From NCBI GenBank assembly GCA_015499995.1, contig JADNRV010000303.1, positions 1 through 57,494 on the forward strand: a DNA stretch of 57,494 bases, written 5' to 3'. Under the pieces are notes generated by a model. It did no database searches and was not told the DNA's origin. It saw only the letters and a program-made list of their open reading frames with translations. This DNA is from Flammula alnicola. Its lineage: Eukaryota > Basidiomycota > Agaricomycetes > Agaricales > Strophariaceae. Shown one piece after another: positions 43,430 through 53,907 of the stretch (position 1 is its first letter; each line of letters begins with the position of its first letter). The position numbers were made by a program, and so were the translations under genes.

Positions 43430-45110
43430 CGGTACGCCTGCAGAACGTCAATCTAAAAATAGTTTGGGCATTCATGGCGTTCCCAGCGTCAGTCTAAAAA
43501 TAAAGTAGACGCTCCTGGCGTTCTCGGCCATCATGTCAGGGACCGGTACGCCTATCCGATGCATGATGTCATTGCATCAAGACGTTCCCGAGGCGTTCCT
43601 TGATTCCCTTTGGCGTTCCCGACATGTTCCGTAGGCATTCCGTAGGCGTTCTTCTTTGTGGCCTCTGGCGTTCTTGCTGTCTGGTGGGTACCCTTGGCAT
43701 TGCGTCATGCACTGGGCGTTCCTCTTTCAGTAGGGCGTCTGCCATGGCGTTCCACTGGCATTCCTGAAGCGTTCCACTGGCATTCCTCTTTTGCCAGTGC
43801 CCTAACCCACAGCGTTAGTGTTTAAAGGTCCAGTCTTGGGACTGGAAAAAGACCGCAACCAGACCGGACTGGACCACAAAAAGACCGGACCAGCAGTCCG
43901 GTCTTTTGATTTTTGAGAATCAAAGACCGCAAAAAGACCGGTCTCGGTGGACCGGTCTTTGCGGTTAAGACCGGTCTGAACCGGCTACTTTTTAGCCCTG
44001 ATTTATCCCTTCAAATTGGCCCCAAGGGCATCCAGATTGGTAAAGTTTTGGCTGAGAAATAAATAAAACAGTCAAAAAGTGTCTAAAAGAGTAGAAAATG
44101 CGGAATATTAGTGTAGAACAGTCAATTCTCAACGAAATTTAACGTTCCAGGGCTCAATTTCAAGGTATATATCATGTCTACAAATATTACTGATACATAT
44201 ATATCAAATTACTGGTGGTTTGCATCGAAAAACCGGTCTCAGACCGGTTAAGACTGGTTAAGACCGGAATCTGGTTCAGACCGGTCCAAGACTGCAAAAG
44301 ACCGACGTAGACCGGTCTGAATCGGTCCAGTCCGGTTTTTTGACATCTTGGGATGTATATGGACCGGTCTCGGTCTCGGTCTATGTCCCTGGGGGCCAAA
44401 AGACCGGACTGGACCGGACTTCAAAACACTACACAGCGTAGCTTTTGGTGGGGTGCGTACCGGGCGTCCCGGGCATTCCTTCTTTCTTTTGGTAGTGCGT
44501 GTACCCGTGGCATAGCTTTGGTTGCGTACCGTGCGTGCCATACCGTGCGTACCGGGCGTCCTGGGCATTCCTTCTTTATTTTGGTAGTGCGCGTACCCGT
44601 GGCATAACTTTGGTTGCGTACCGTGCGTGCCGTGCATACCATGCGCACTGGGCGTGCCGGCCATCCCTTCTCTCTTTTGGCAGTGCACATACCCATGGCA
44701 TAGCTTTGGTGGAGTGCATACCATGCGTGCCGTGCGTACCGTGCGTGCCGTGCATCCCTTCTCTCTTTTGCCAGTGCTTGCCAGTGCGCGTACCCGTGGC
44801 ATAGCTTAGGGAGAGCGCGTGCCGTGCATACCGTGCATACCGTGCATGCTGGGCATCCCTTCTCTTTTTTGCCAGTGCGCTTACTCACAGCGTCCTCTGC
44901 GCATTCCTGAGGCGTTCCATTGACATTCCTCTTTTGGCAGCGCCCGTACCCACAGCGTCGCTTTTGGTAGGGTGCGCACCGGGCGTCCCGGCCTTCTCTT
45001 CTCTCTTTTGGTAGTGCGCGTACCCATGGCAGTTGCGTACCGGGTGTGCCGAGCATCCCTTCTTTCTTTTGGCAGTGCGCGTACCCATGGCGTACTGTCA
45101 GTGTTCTGTC
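43430..45110. repeat. Satellite-type tandem repeat array
   Basis: Imperfect units of roughly 100-125 bp. The left part is dominated by GGCGTTCC/GGCATTCC motifs, the right part by units running CCCTTCTCTCTTTTGGCAGTG, then CGCGTACCCATGGCATAGCT, then repeated CGTACCGTGCGTGCC. Open frames on both strands through the array translate the repeat and are not taken as genes. The array is interrupted by a hAT-like MITE. Confidence 0.8.
43816..44431. mobile_element. hAT-like MITE with GACCGGTC iterons
   Basis: 616 bp bounded by perfect 8-bp target duplications CACAGCGT (43808-43815 and 44432-44439). The ends are inverted: TAGTGTTTAAAGGTCCAGTC on the left and TAGTGTTTTGAAGTCCGGTC on the right. Eight-bp duplications and such termini are typical of hAT transposons. 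The interior is filled with GACCGG/CCGGTC motifs in both orientations, likely transposase-binding sites, and has no transposase. The empty site survives in a sister satellite unit at 44949-44995, where CACAGCGT occurs once and is followed by matching sequence. Confidence 0.9.
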
Positions 45111-45220
45111 CCTTTCACATTCTTCCATTGCCATCCACTGCATCCCTCGGCCCTCGGACTGTCCTAGTCTCCTTCTCAGTATTATTCCATGGGGGTTCCT
45201 GTCAGTCTTGTGCAACTATG

Positions 45221-45409
45221 GCGCATACGCTATACTGACTATATGCGCTATTATAGCGCATACGCTATACTTACTACATGCATGCTGTAATAGCGCATAT
45301 GTTATACATACTACATGCACACTATAACAGTGCATATGCTATACTTACTATGCGCGCACTATAACAGCGCATATGCTATACTTACTATACGCGCACTATA
45401 ACAGTGCAC
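45221..45409. repeat. 37-bp tandem repeat
   Basis: Units start at 45221, 45256, 45293, 45330, 45367 and 45404, so the period is 37 bp apart from the first (35 bp). Each unit contains GCGCATATGCTATACTTACT and a partly palindromic GCGC(A/T)TA core. Confidence 0.85.
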
Positions 45410-46034
45410 AGCGCCTAGAGCGTAGGACCCTTCCTTAATTGGAAATGTCCTCAACACAGCTGCAGCTCCCGAGCAAGCGATCGCTCTGCAATGATCTCTC
45501 TTGATCTCTAACCACCACCCACTCACCCGGCGTAATGCTGTGAGTTATCCCCCACCCCTTTGTTCTACCTCTGGTGCTTCTCTGGACATGGATTCTTTGC
45601 TTTCATGTCGGTGTCAAGGAACATGAAAGATTGACGCGACATTCCTTTCGACATGGGCTGCTTCTCGACGATCGAGACTGGGTTTCTAAACATCACACCT
45701 GTCCGATATGAGCTCCGGGTAGCATTTCTCCATTGAATATGTATAAATTCATGTCTGACGATGCGAAGAATGTCTTCTATGTCGATCCTGCTCTCTTCTA
45801 CGACGATCCTTGCTCTCTTCTATGTCGATCACAGGTCTAGAACATGTATGAACGAGGTATTCTATCTCTTATCATCGAAATGATATCAAATTCACATGAT
45901 CTTTCCAGAATCTACCCTTATTTTCGTCCCAAGAATGCCAAAGTACTAAGTCCATGGATTCTCCATTGCAAAAGGTGTGAATCCCGTTCTTTGTCTTGTC
46001 CCTCTCTTTTCTGAAAGCCTGCTACACAGTCGAC
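45410..46034. other. Upstream region of the RecQ-like helicase
   Basis: No gene. A 21-22 bp pyrimidine-rich sequence (TCTTCTATGTCGATCCTGCTC and variants) is repeated three times at about 45772-45832. The region directly before the start codon is pyrimidine-rich and may be the transcript leader. Confidence 0.5.
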
Positions 46035-49000
46035 ATGAGCGCTGTTCCCTCTGCTGCTGTTCCGTCGGCCCCACCTGCTAGAACATCTATGTCTGCTGGT
46101 CCTGCTGAGGGGACGTCTGCTGCGGCTACGACTTCTTCTGGGTCTGTTCCTCCTTCTGGCAAGCAAGACCGCTCAAGCAAATACCTTCAGCGCGTCAAAC
46201 ACCAGGAAAAGGCGCAGGTTAGGTACCGCGATCCGGACGAGACTTTCGATGTGACTCGCGGAGAGTTGCACAGCTTCTGGTGTGTTCGGTGTACAAAGTC
46301 CTATGAGGATCCTGTTAGCCTACGAGTGCGTTACTTTATTATGCAATCATACCATGGCTCACTACTTTTAGAAACACGCCGTTACCTGTTCACAAATCCC
46401 TGGTGCCCATTCTCCGCGGTCGACGCTGTCCCCTGCACTGGACCCGCAGATGCTAACCGATACCGATCTGGATGAATCCACTCTGAAGGAGGCGCTCAGA
46501 AGAGATTTGATCACTGTCCCGCCACACCCATTTGGAGAGGTCATCGTCATTGTATCGGATAGCGATACATCCGACAACGAGGAGTTGGAGCACCTTCCAT
46601 TATCAAAATTCGATCCGTCTTCTGTCATTCATGAGCCAGACGAGTACACCATCATTAACCATCTCACAATCAATCTCCCTGCTCTCGGAATCATCATCAA
46701 CACTCTTCTGAAGTGCGTTATATGCCTTCATTGCTCACGCGCAGTCGAATTCACAGGGATAGAGCGCCATATCCACACTCATCTCAAATTTGTCAACATA
46801 CCGGACGCTCTCAGCGAGGATCTTGGAACTGAATTCGGACTTGTGCCGCTCAAGGAGATTGGATACTTTTCAGCTCCAATCCCTCCTGTTTTTGGCATCC
46901 CTATTTATGAAGATCCGTATTATTTTTGTGGAAAGTGTCATCGCGGGTATCAAGACTATCCCACCCTTCGGAGTCATCAGTCAAACAAGGAACGTTGTAC
47001 TGTGGAGCGCAAGGAGAAGTCTTTTCATGTCGGCTATGCGCAGTCTATCACAAAAGGGTCTCGCAAGCGAAATTTCCAGGTCGACATTGCGTGTTTACGG
47101 TCTCGGGAGGAGATCAACTATGCGAACTTGTTTGAAGTGCACCATCCTCCTCCTCTCAACTTCTCACAGCTACCTATGTGATCTCCGGAGGACGAGCAAA
47201 ACCTTGGCCAGTTTTTCTACCGAGAGAAATGGGCGTCCTTTGTAGCGGGTTATACACCGGAGGAGATACGCGAGGCTTGTAGAGGAGCTATGCCGGACGA
47301 ACCGGTTGGACAGGCTCTCAAGGCTGCGGCGAATCGTTATATCACAAATATACAGGCGTCCATTCAGGATCAGCAAACTTACGGCTTCTTGAAGTCGATC
47401 GCTCAGATCTCTCCTGGGCATGTCTTTATTCTATTCTCTTGGCTTGCATATCACTAACTAGGCGTTCAGGAGTGAAAGCGGTTACCACTTCAACCATATT
47501 CTGAAAGACGCGGTCACCAAGTATGCAGGCGTTCTCCATTGCCTACTCTTCAGTGTCATACGGAGTATGGATGTGAAATGGAGCAGCAAAGTCCGATATC
47601 CGGAGATGGATGGCACTCAAAAGGCCGAGTTTAACACTCTCATAGCCGCTCTGTCTACCCCGGATACCGCCGCTATTGATAAAGCTTTTCACAAGGCGTG
47701 CTACGTTTTGTTTGCCCATCAACGCCATCAGTATCCTGCTAGCTGTGGCCTCGACAAATTCTTTTCTCCCGTCAATGCCTTTGTGGTTTACGCCTCTGTG
47801 CACGAAGGTGGAAATTTTCGAAAGGCGGGTGTTATTACGCAAACACTTGCCGCCATAATCTATTCTATCCGGACGACTATGCTCTTTCAGACGATCAACA
47901 TCTCATCTCGTGAAAAAATTTCCGTATTCGAGTAGGTGTCATTTTTTCTGGGAACAACCATCTGAATCTGATTACCCTTGTCCAAAGCGCATATCCTCAA
48001 GTTCAACAATACCTCCAGGACCGTCAAGAAACTCCACTCTCTTTCATCTTCAATGTCTATCGACTTCTCGCTACTATTCGGTCCAGCGAAGCCAATAGCG
48101 AGGCATTTACGTTCACGGATGTCAACGGGCGTGAAATTTCTCATGAGGGGAATCTCATCCGTATCGATGACATTAAACGGATGATTGACGGCGAGCTCGT
48201 GCCGTTCAACGAGTACCTGAAGCGAGAGATATTCTTCGGAGAAGATGTCGCCGCCAACCTCTTGCCCAAATTCGAGATCGAGGACCTGGTGGATAATATC
48301 CAGAACCATTCTACTGGCTATAGCTTCATTGAAGATGAGCGGAATGGCTTTGGAAAATACCGCTTCTCATACGGTCGATGGCTGCTGTCTGATCCCAATC
48401 GAGCCCATCGGTTTGTCTACAGGCATAACGGAAAGCTCGTCTGGAGAACAATTCCGGCGTTTGATCTTTTGAAGAAGCTGGAGCATGTTCGCGCTCTTCT
48501 TTCTGCTCCTCTTGCGGCTAGCACTGGACCGACGACTAGGGCTACAGAGTTTGCGCGTAATCTGTTTCGAAATTCGCCTGGGGCTACCCGAAATGTCATG
48601 ATCCTCTACCATCTCCTGTGTATTGTTGCGATCCAAGACAAGACCTCTCATCGCCGCCTCAAGGACCGATTTGTTCCTCACACGCCGACCAGAGAATGGG
48701 CGATGGCGCTCATAATCAACCTCGTCTTCTTTCGTCCTTTTGAGGAATTTCTAGTTGGCATCTTCATGGATAGCGACGCGATCGATCGGTATCGATATCA
48801 GCTCTGGCCTGGACTCAAGAGCACGATGACGGGTGAAAAGTTTGGAGAACTCTTTGGCGCCATGACCGAGAAATACCTCGGGAAATCGTACAGTGTTCAG
48901 TTCTGGCGTAACCTCCTCACGGCCATTGGAAATCGCTTGCCGAACGCACGAGCGTTTGAACTTCACAAGGAATATTTCTTTGACACGGTGATGATGCACT

Positions 49001-52000
49001 CGACGGATATGAGCGTGTTGAAATATGGGCGTGATACTGGGCAATACAGCGGTTCTGACTATCGCGTAACAAAGGGTTGTATCGAAGTCTGTCTATCCTG
49101 GCACCAACATGTCAATATTGGGCAGAAACGGCCGTTGAAGATCAGCAGCTTCGACGGCGACGAACTTCCGGAAGTTAGACAGGTTAGCGGCGACGGAGGT
49201 AAGGAATTGTTGGACTTTTTATTAAAAGATGCTAAGATTTTTCAAGGTTCTGTTATGCCAATTGGTCCGGCTGTTATCAGTCAGATCTCGAGGGAGGTTG
49301 TGAGGGATGTAGGCGCTGCTTTGGAGGACCGTACTCGCGAGGCTGTCATGAACTGTATGGCAGAGGTGGTTGCGGCATATTTCCCAAAACCGCGACCGCC
49401 ATTGGACGACAACATTCTGCGTGCCATTTCGGATGTTTCCGTTCATCCATCACGACTGAAGGATCTTCGTGTGTTTCTGAAGAGCCCGACAGCCGACTTT
49501 AGCTGCGCCGAGCAAGGAGTTCTTCTGGAGCTGATGATACAGGGCAAGCAGAGCATCCTTGGGATCCTGGGTACGGGCACTGGCAAAACAACGGTCGTTA
49601 TGATGCACGCCAAAATGTACGGAAAAGGACGGGTTACTGTCATCATTCTTCCGCTGTCTGGTCTGCATGCGGATCTTGAGCGCCGGGCGCATGCGTTCTC
49701 GGTCTCTCTTAGTCGATGGGTTCCGTCGGGGAAATTCAACCCTGACGTCAATATTGTTTATGTGTCGATTGAACATTTAGGTTTTGACGGCTTTCAGAGG
49801 TACGACTTGGTCCATTCTGTCCATAACTATTCCACTCATTTGCCTATTTGTAGCTATCTTAAAAACCTTGAGCTGACGGGCCGCCTCCATATCATCGTTT
49901 TTGACGAAATCCACAAGGTTATGACAGATCAGGGTTATCGCGACTCCTTTGGCGATTTCTGCGTCCTTAATTCTGTGAAGACCATCATCGTCGGTCTCAC
50001 TGGGTCCCTCCCACCTCATGCCATCAATGCTTTCACTGACCTCACCAAGACTACTTGGCGGATTATTCGAACACCATCTACCTGCCGGGAACTTTGTTAC
50101 GAGGTGCGGCGTGTCCCCAAAAAGCAAACGGTACAGGCAATCGTGAAGGATCTTTCTGTTAGGGTTGCGGGTTATTCGGAAAAGGACCGCGCGATGGTGT
50201 TTTGTCGCTCGCACAATGCGTCAGAAATGCTTGCTGTGGAATTCAAGGTCAAGCCATACACTTCGGCCACAGTGGATACGAACCCTGCTACTATGGAAGC
50301 CTGGTTAGAAGGGAGGAGTAAAGTCATGGTCTCGACGAGCATCCTGGGCTGTGGACTGGACTATCCCAACGTTCGCGATGTTATACATGTTGACGTCGCT
50401 TATACCATGATCGACCAATATCAGCAAGAATCTCGTGGTGGAAGGGATGGACTGCCTTGTAGGGTCATCACTTATGTGCCGGAGGAGCGACAGGCCTCAC
50501 CGGAGATGGACTTGGATGATATATTTGGGAGGAAAGAGGTGTATGAATGGTCGATGAACACTGATCAGTGTCTTAGGATTCTGCAGAGCCTGTATCTCGA
50601 CGGCGTCGCTGTCAGCTGTCTTTTTTTGCCAGGGTGCACGCTCTGCGCGTATTGCCAACAGCAAGTGGATACAGAAGCGCCGCTTGAGCCTCGCAATGTA
50701 CCGACCACCAGCACCAGTAAATCAGCCGGAAAATCATCGATAACTTTGCTTCGAGCACAGCCAAAGCCACGCCAGACAGAAGACAGGCCGACGAAGCCAC
50801 GCCAGACAGAAGACAGGCCGACGAAACCACCTCCAGCGCCTGTGCATACAACATGGATGCCACGACCAGATTCGGTCAACAAAGTGACAGGGCCAGCGCA
50901 ACCACCGCCAGTTCCAGTCGCTACAAAAACGCCAGGACCGACAAAACCACGGCCAGTCGCTGCGACAAATTCAGGACCGACAAAACCACGGCCAGTCGCT
51001 GCGACAAATTCAGGACCGACAAAACCACCGCCAGTCACTGCGACATCTGTATCTCGATCTGAATCATCCAAGCGTCGAAAGACTGTCCAAGAAACTGGAA
51101 CAGCTCCGATTTCTACCGCTATGCCAGCTCCCACTCGATCGCACTCATCCCACAAACGCAAGGGTGTTCAAGAAGACCAACAGACGGCATCCAACAAACA
51201 TCCTCGCTTATCTCAAGACCACTTGTCATCCACCCAATCTCAAGGGTCTTTGTCAACGCTTCGACGAACCCCATCAGAGTAAGTGTGTAACCCCAAGTCC
51301 ATGCGTTTTCCGTGCTTACGTGAATCTGATAGTACAGATTGGGTTACCTTTACCTATGATCGAACGGTGGATGGGAAGAAGAAAGTCGTAGCACGGAGGG
51401 TTGGATCTTCAGATCAGTCCTCTTCAATCGAGATCATGTCAACTACGCCGCCGACTGATGGCCAGGAGCCATCTACACCCATGATTTTGTCGGCTATGCC
51501 GTCGACTGGAAGACCTGGAGCGTCTACGCCCATGACTTTGTCGACTATGTCGTCGACTGGAAGACCTGGACCGTCTACGAGTGAGACAGACCACGAAAGC
51601 AAGCGCCGCCAGCCTGTGATACCGAGGGATCGAGCTGGCTTATGGGGGAGGGTCGACCAAAAAATCACGGAGGACGACGCAAGGAAATACGAGGATGAAG
51701 TCATTGTGCCTTTCCGTCGCGCGTTCAACCAACTGCGTGGGTACTGTGTTATTTGCCGTTTAATCGGCTCCAACCAGTGGCAGGAGCATCTGTATGAGGA
51801 CTGTCCCACCGGATATGGAGTCAACAGGGATGATTATCAGTTCCGGGCATTTAAAAAGGCATTTTTTTATGACACTGGTTGGTGTTTTGATTGTGGGATC
51901 CACCAGGTGAGTCATTTTTATGCTTTTGGTTGATGGTGGCTTAGAGTTGTATGCGTTTAGAAAGACCAGAAACACCGACCTCGAGTTCAGCACGAGCCTT

Positions 52001-52122
52001 GTCCTGATAGAGGCATCTTTATCCGTGTGCTCTATGCGTACAAGTTTCTCGACATTTCTGAATTGGAAGGATGGGAACACGAGCCATCAAAGGATGTACT
52101 GGCGGTTGGGTTAGGGTTATAA
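46035..52122 (+). CDS. TLH-like RecQ helicase with N-terminal zinc fingers (one in-frame stop)
   Basis: Six exons: 46035-46325, 46372-47417, 47470-47931, 47988-51278, 51333-51906, 51961-52122, about 1940 codons. Zinc fingers come first: FWCVRCTKSYEDPVSLRKH (completed by splicing), CVICLHCSRAVEFTGIERHI and FCGKCHRGYQDYPTLRSH. A long middle domain is followed by the RecQ-type helicase core: Walker A GILGTGTGKTT, VVFDEIHKV, LTGSLPP, motif VI YQQESRGGRDG. Two cysteine pairs (CTLCAYC, YCVICRLI) follow. This layout resembles the telomere-linked helicases of fungi. An in-frame TGA (47179-47181, after NFSQLPM) breaks exon 2. The second intron fits better as GC-AG (GCATGT; branch-like CTAAC) than as a 40-nt GT-AG intron. 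The 3' end reads directly into TTAGGG-like sequence. Confidence 0.82.
50766..51044 (+). repeat. Coding tandem repeats in the helicase linker
   Basis: Within the helicase gene, CCACGCCAGACAGAAGACAG-type units (RQTEDRPTKP) occur twice, then 39-bp units encoding TKPRPVAATNSGP occur about three times. They form a proline/lysine-rich linker between the helicase core and the C-terminal cysteine motifs. Confidence 0.8.
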
Positions 52123-52206
52123 GGAGTCGTGGGGGAGCATATAACCGTAACCTTAGCGGAGACCCTAACCATAAAAAAAGAACCCTAATCATAAATTAGG
52201 GTTACC
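52105..52206. repeat. Degenerate interstitial telomere-like repeats
   Basis: TTAGGG at 52111-52116 (inside GGGTTAGGGTTA) and 52196-52201, and CCCTAA at 52163-52168 and 52183-52188. Four hexamers in about 90 bp, in both orientations, with a 9-bp hairpin AACCCTAAT/ATTAGGGTT at 52181-52203. TTAGGG is the common fungal telomere unit. The final six codons of the helicase gene are part of this sequence. Confidence 0.6.
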
Positions 52207-52224
52207 CGCCCTGCCAAATGAGCA

Positions 52225-52900
52225 GCACGAGGGGTGCGTGGCGCTCGTGAGAGGCGCGCGCTGCATGCTCCCCTGCAGCTTCGCCTGCCTCGCAGGTCAG
52301 CATGCAGCAGGTCAGCGATGTCAAAGTGCACGTGCCAACTGCATGCAGTTTGCTACGCTGCAGTTTCGCCTGCTTGGCATGTCAGCGAGCAGGCATGACG
52401 CTGTCCACGTGACAGGCGCACGCAGCAACTTCCGCCGCCCCTTCGCCTGCTCCGCATGCCACGATGCATCAGGTCAGTGAATCCTGCTGCCCACGTCACG
52501 AGCGCACGCACCTTGCCCAGCTGCAGCTCCGCCGGCGTCGCCTGCCACCATGCAGCAGGTCATGCAGCTTGTTGAGCACGTGACAAGCAGTATGCCCAGC
52601 TGCAGCTTCGCCGGCCTCGCATGCTAGCATGCGGCAGGTCATGTTGCCTGTCGAGCACGTGACAGGCAGTATGCCCAGCTGCAGCTTCGCCGACCTCGCA
52701 TGCTAGCATGCAGCAGGTCATGTTGCCTGTCGAGCACGTGACAGGCAGTATGCCAAGCTGCAGCTTCGCCGGCATCGCATGCGAGCATGCCGGAGGTCGG
52801 GCGTGTTCCGCCGCACGTGCCATGTGCACCCAGCCCTGCCGTCTCGCCTGCTTCGTATGCCCGCAAGCGGCAGGCCTGAGCGCATTCGCCGTGCGACCCT
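52225..52900. repeat. 79-bp minisatellite with palindromic cores
   Basis: Between 52481 and 52797 units end with GCAGGT or close variants at 52560, 52639, 52718 and 52797, an exact 79-bp period. Each unit holds GAGCACGTGACAGGCAGTAT, CAGCTGCAGCTTCGCC and a GCATGCTAGCATGC palindrome. More diverged units extend to the left. Long open frames across it reflect a period not divisible by three being read in all frames without stops, not genes. Confidence 0.85.
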
Positions 52901-53452
52901 TATTGCTGCTTTCCAAAATAGATACCGCCTGCCTGGCATGTGAATGCGCACGGAGTGGCTCCGCGCAGGGTGCGTGAGGTGGTCCTCCCTCATAGCACCA
53001 GTTGCCTCCGTACCCATGTAGCTACTGTCATTGATGAAAGAGACGGATTAAAGTGCAGTGGATTGATATGAGCGAATGCAAGAGGTCTCCGCGGCCTCAA
53101 TGCCGCTCCGCGTGCGTCGATCGATGCCCTCCTAGCGGGTGAGCGTGCGGTGTCAGTTTCCTTTAGATTGGTGTGCAGCGTCGCTTTTGGATGGAGCTCC
53201 TTACGCACTGCCTGGTACATTTCCGTGCGCTACACAGTCACTCAACGATCAACTTTCTATCTACTGCTCAATTTAGGCTTCTTCTGCTTATACGTTCATC
53301 TTTCTGTGTGATGGTGGAATCATCGCGAATGTTTATTTTATAATTAAGAATACAGCGGTGCATGTAAAGTTCGTAGATAGCATGACATTGTATTTGTCGA
53401 CAACGTGGAGAAACAATTAGCAAAGTACGCGAAGAACGAAAGAAACACTTAC

Positions 53453-53907
53453 CGCGCCTGACATGCACATCCCCGTTGACGTCCCAAAAAGTCCCACTAA
53501 CGACAATAATGTCTCCATCTCGCTCCAAAAGCGATTCGACCGAACGACCTAAGAGACGTTTCGTTAAAGCTTTCTAGATAGGATATAGAGCGGACTCACC
53601 TTGTGGTGTCGACTCGACGTACACGTCTCCTCCAACTTGATAGAACTGACCGCCGGTAATCGTCACGTTCTTCGTGAGCGGCACTGCGAACGAGAAGCTC
53701 CTAAGGAAGATCGTGCAACTGTATATTGAAGCGAACACTTACCGCCGGCCCAAGAACAGATCGCGGGCAGAATTCGGCGAGCCAAGCGCTTAGATAGCTC
53801 TGATCGAAGGCTGGTTAGTTTGTTTGGCTACTACAAGATAAGATTGGAACCTTACCGTATAGAATGCAGACTATCAGTATCCAGCATAGGACAATGATCT
53901 CGGACAT
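53453..53907 (-). CDS. Short gene with repeated glycine-rich GGxF..VxGDv motif (model incomplete)
   Basis: Exons on the minus strand: 53907-53856 (hydrophobic start MSEIIVLCWILIVCILY, a signal or membrane anchor), 53799-53743 (LSKRLARRILPAICSW), about 53700-53600 (VPLTKNVTITGGQFYQVGGD) and 53548-53453 (DGDIIVVSGTFWDVNGDVHV). Splice sites are good, but the second and third exons do not join in frame, so either the gene is damaged or one splice site is misplaced. The repeated GG(T/Q)F-x-(Q/D)V-x-GD-V pattern is known to me from N-terminal parts of many mushroom proteins of unknown role. The 3' end after 53453 is unresolved; any continuation soon meets a stop. Confidence 0.5.

Noticed and set aside
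44248..45215. Long minus-strand frames with repeated KLCHGYAH and REGMPGTPG-like units
   Set aside because: They translate the satellite array in more than one frame and cross the MITE boundary; no start context or domain supports a protein.
45221..45409. CRISPR-like array
   Set aside because: Regular 37-bp spacing comes from whole-unit tandem repetition without unique spacers, and the host is a eukaryote.
52560..53017. Overlapping frames rich in CSWAYCLSRARQAT-like repeats
   Set aside because: They follow from the 79-bp minisatellite, whose period rotates all frames; not genes.
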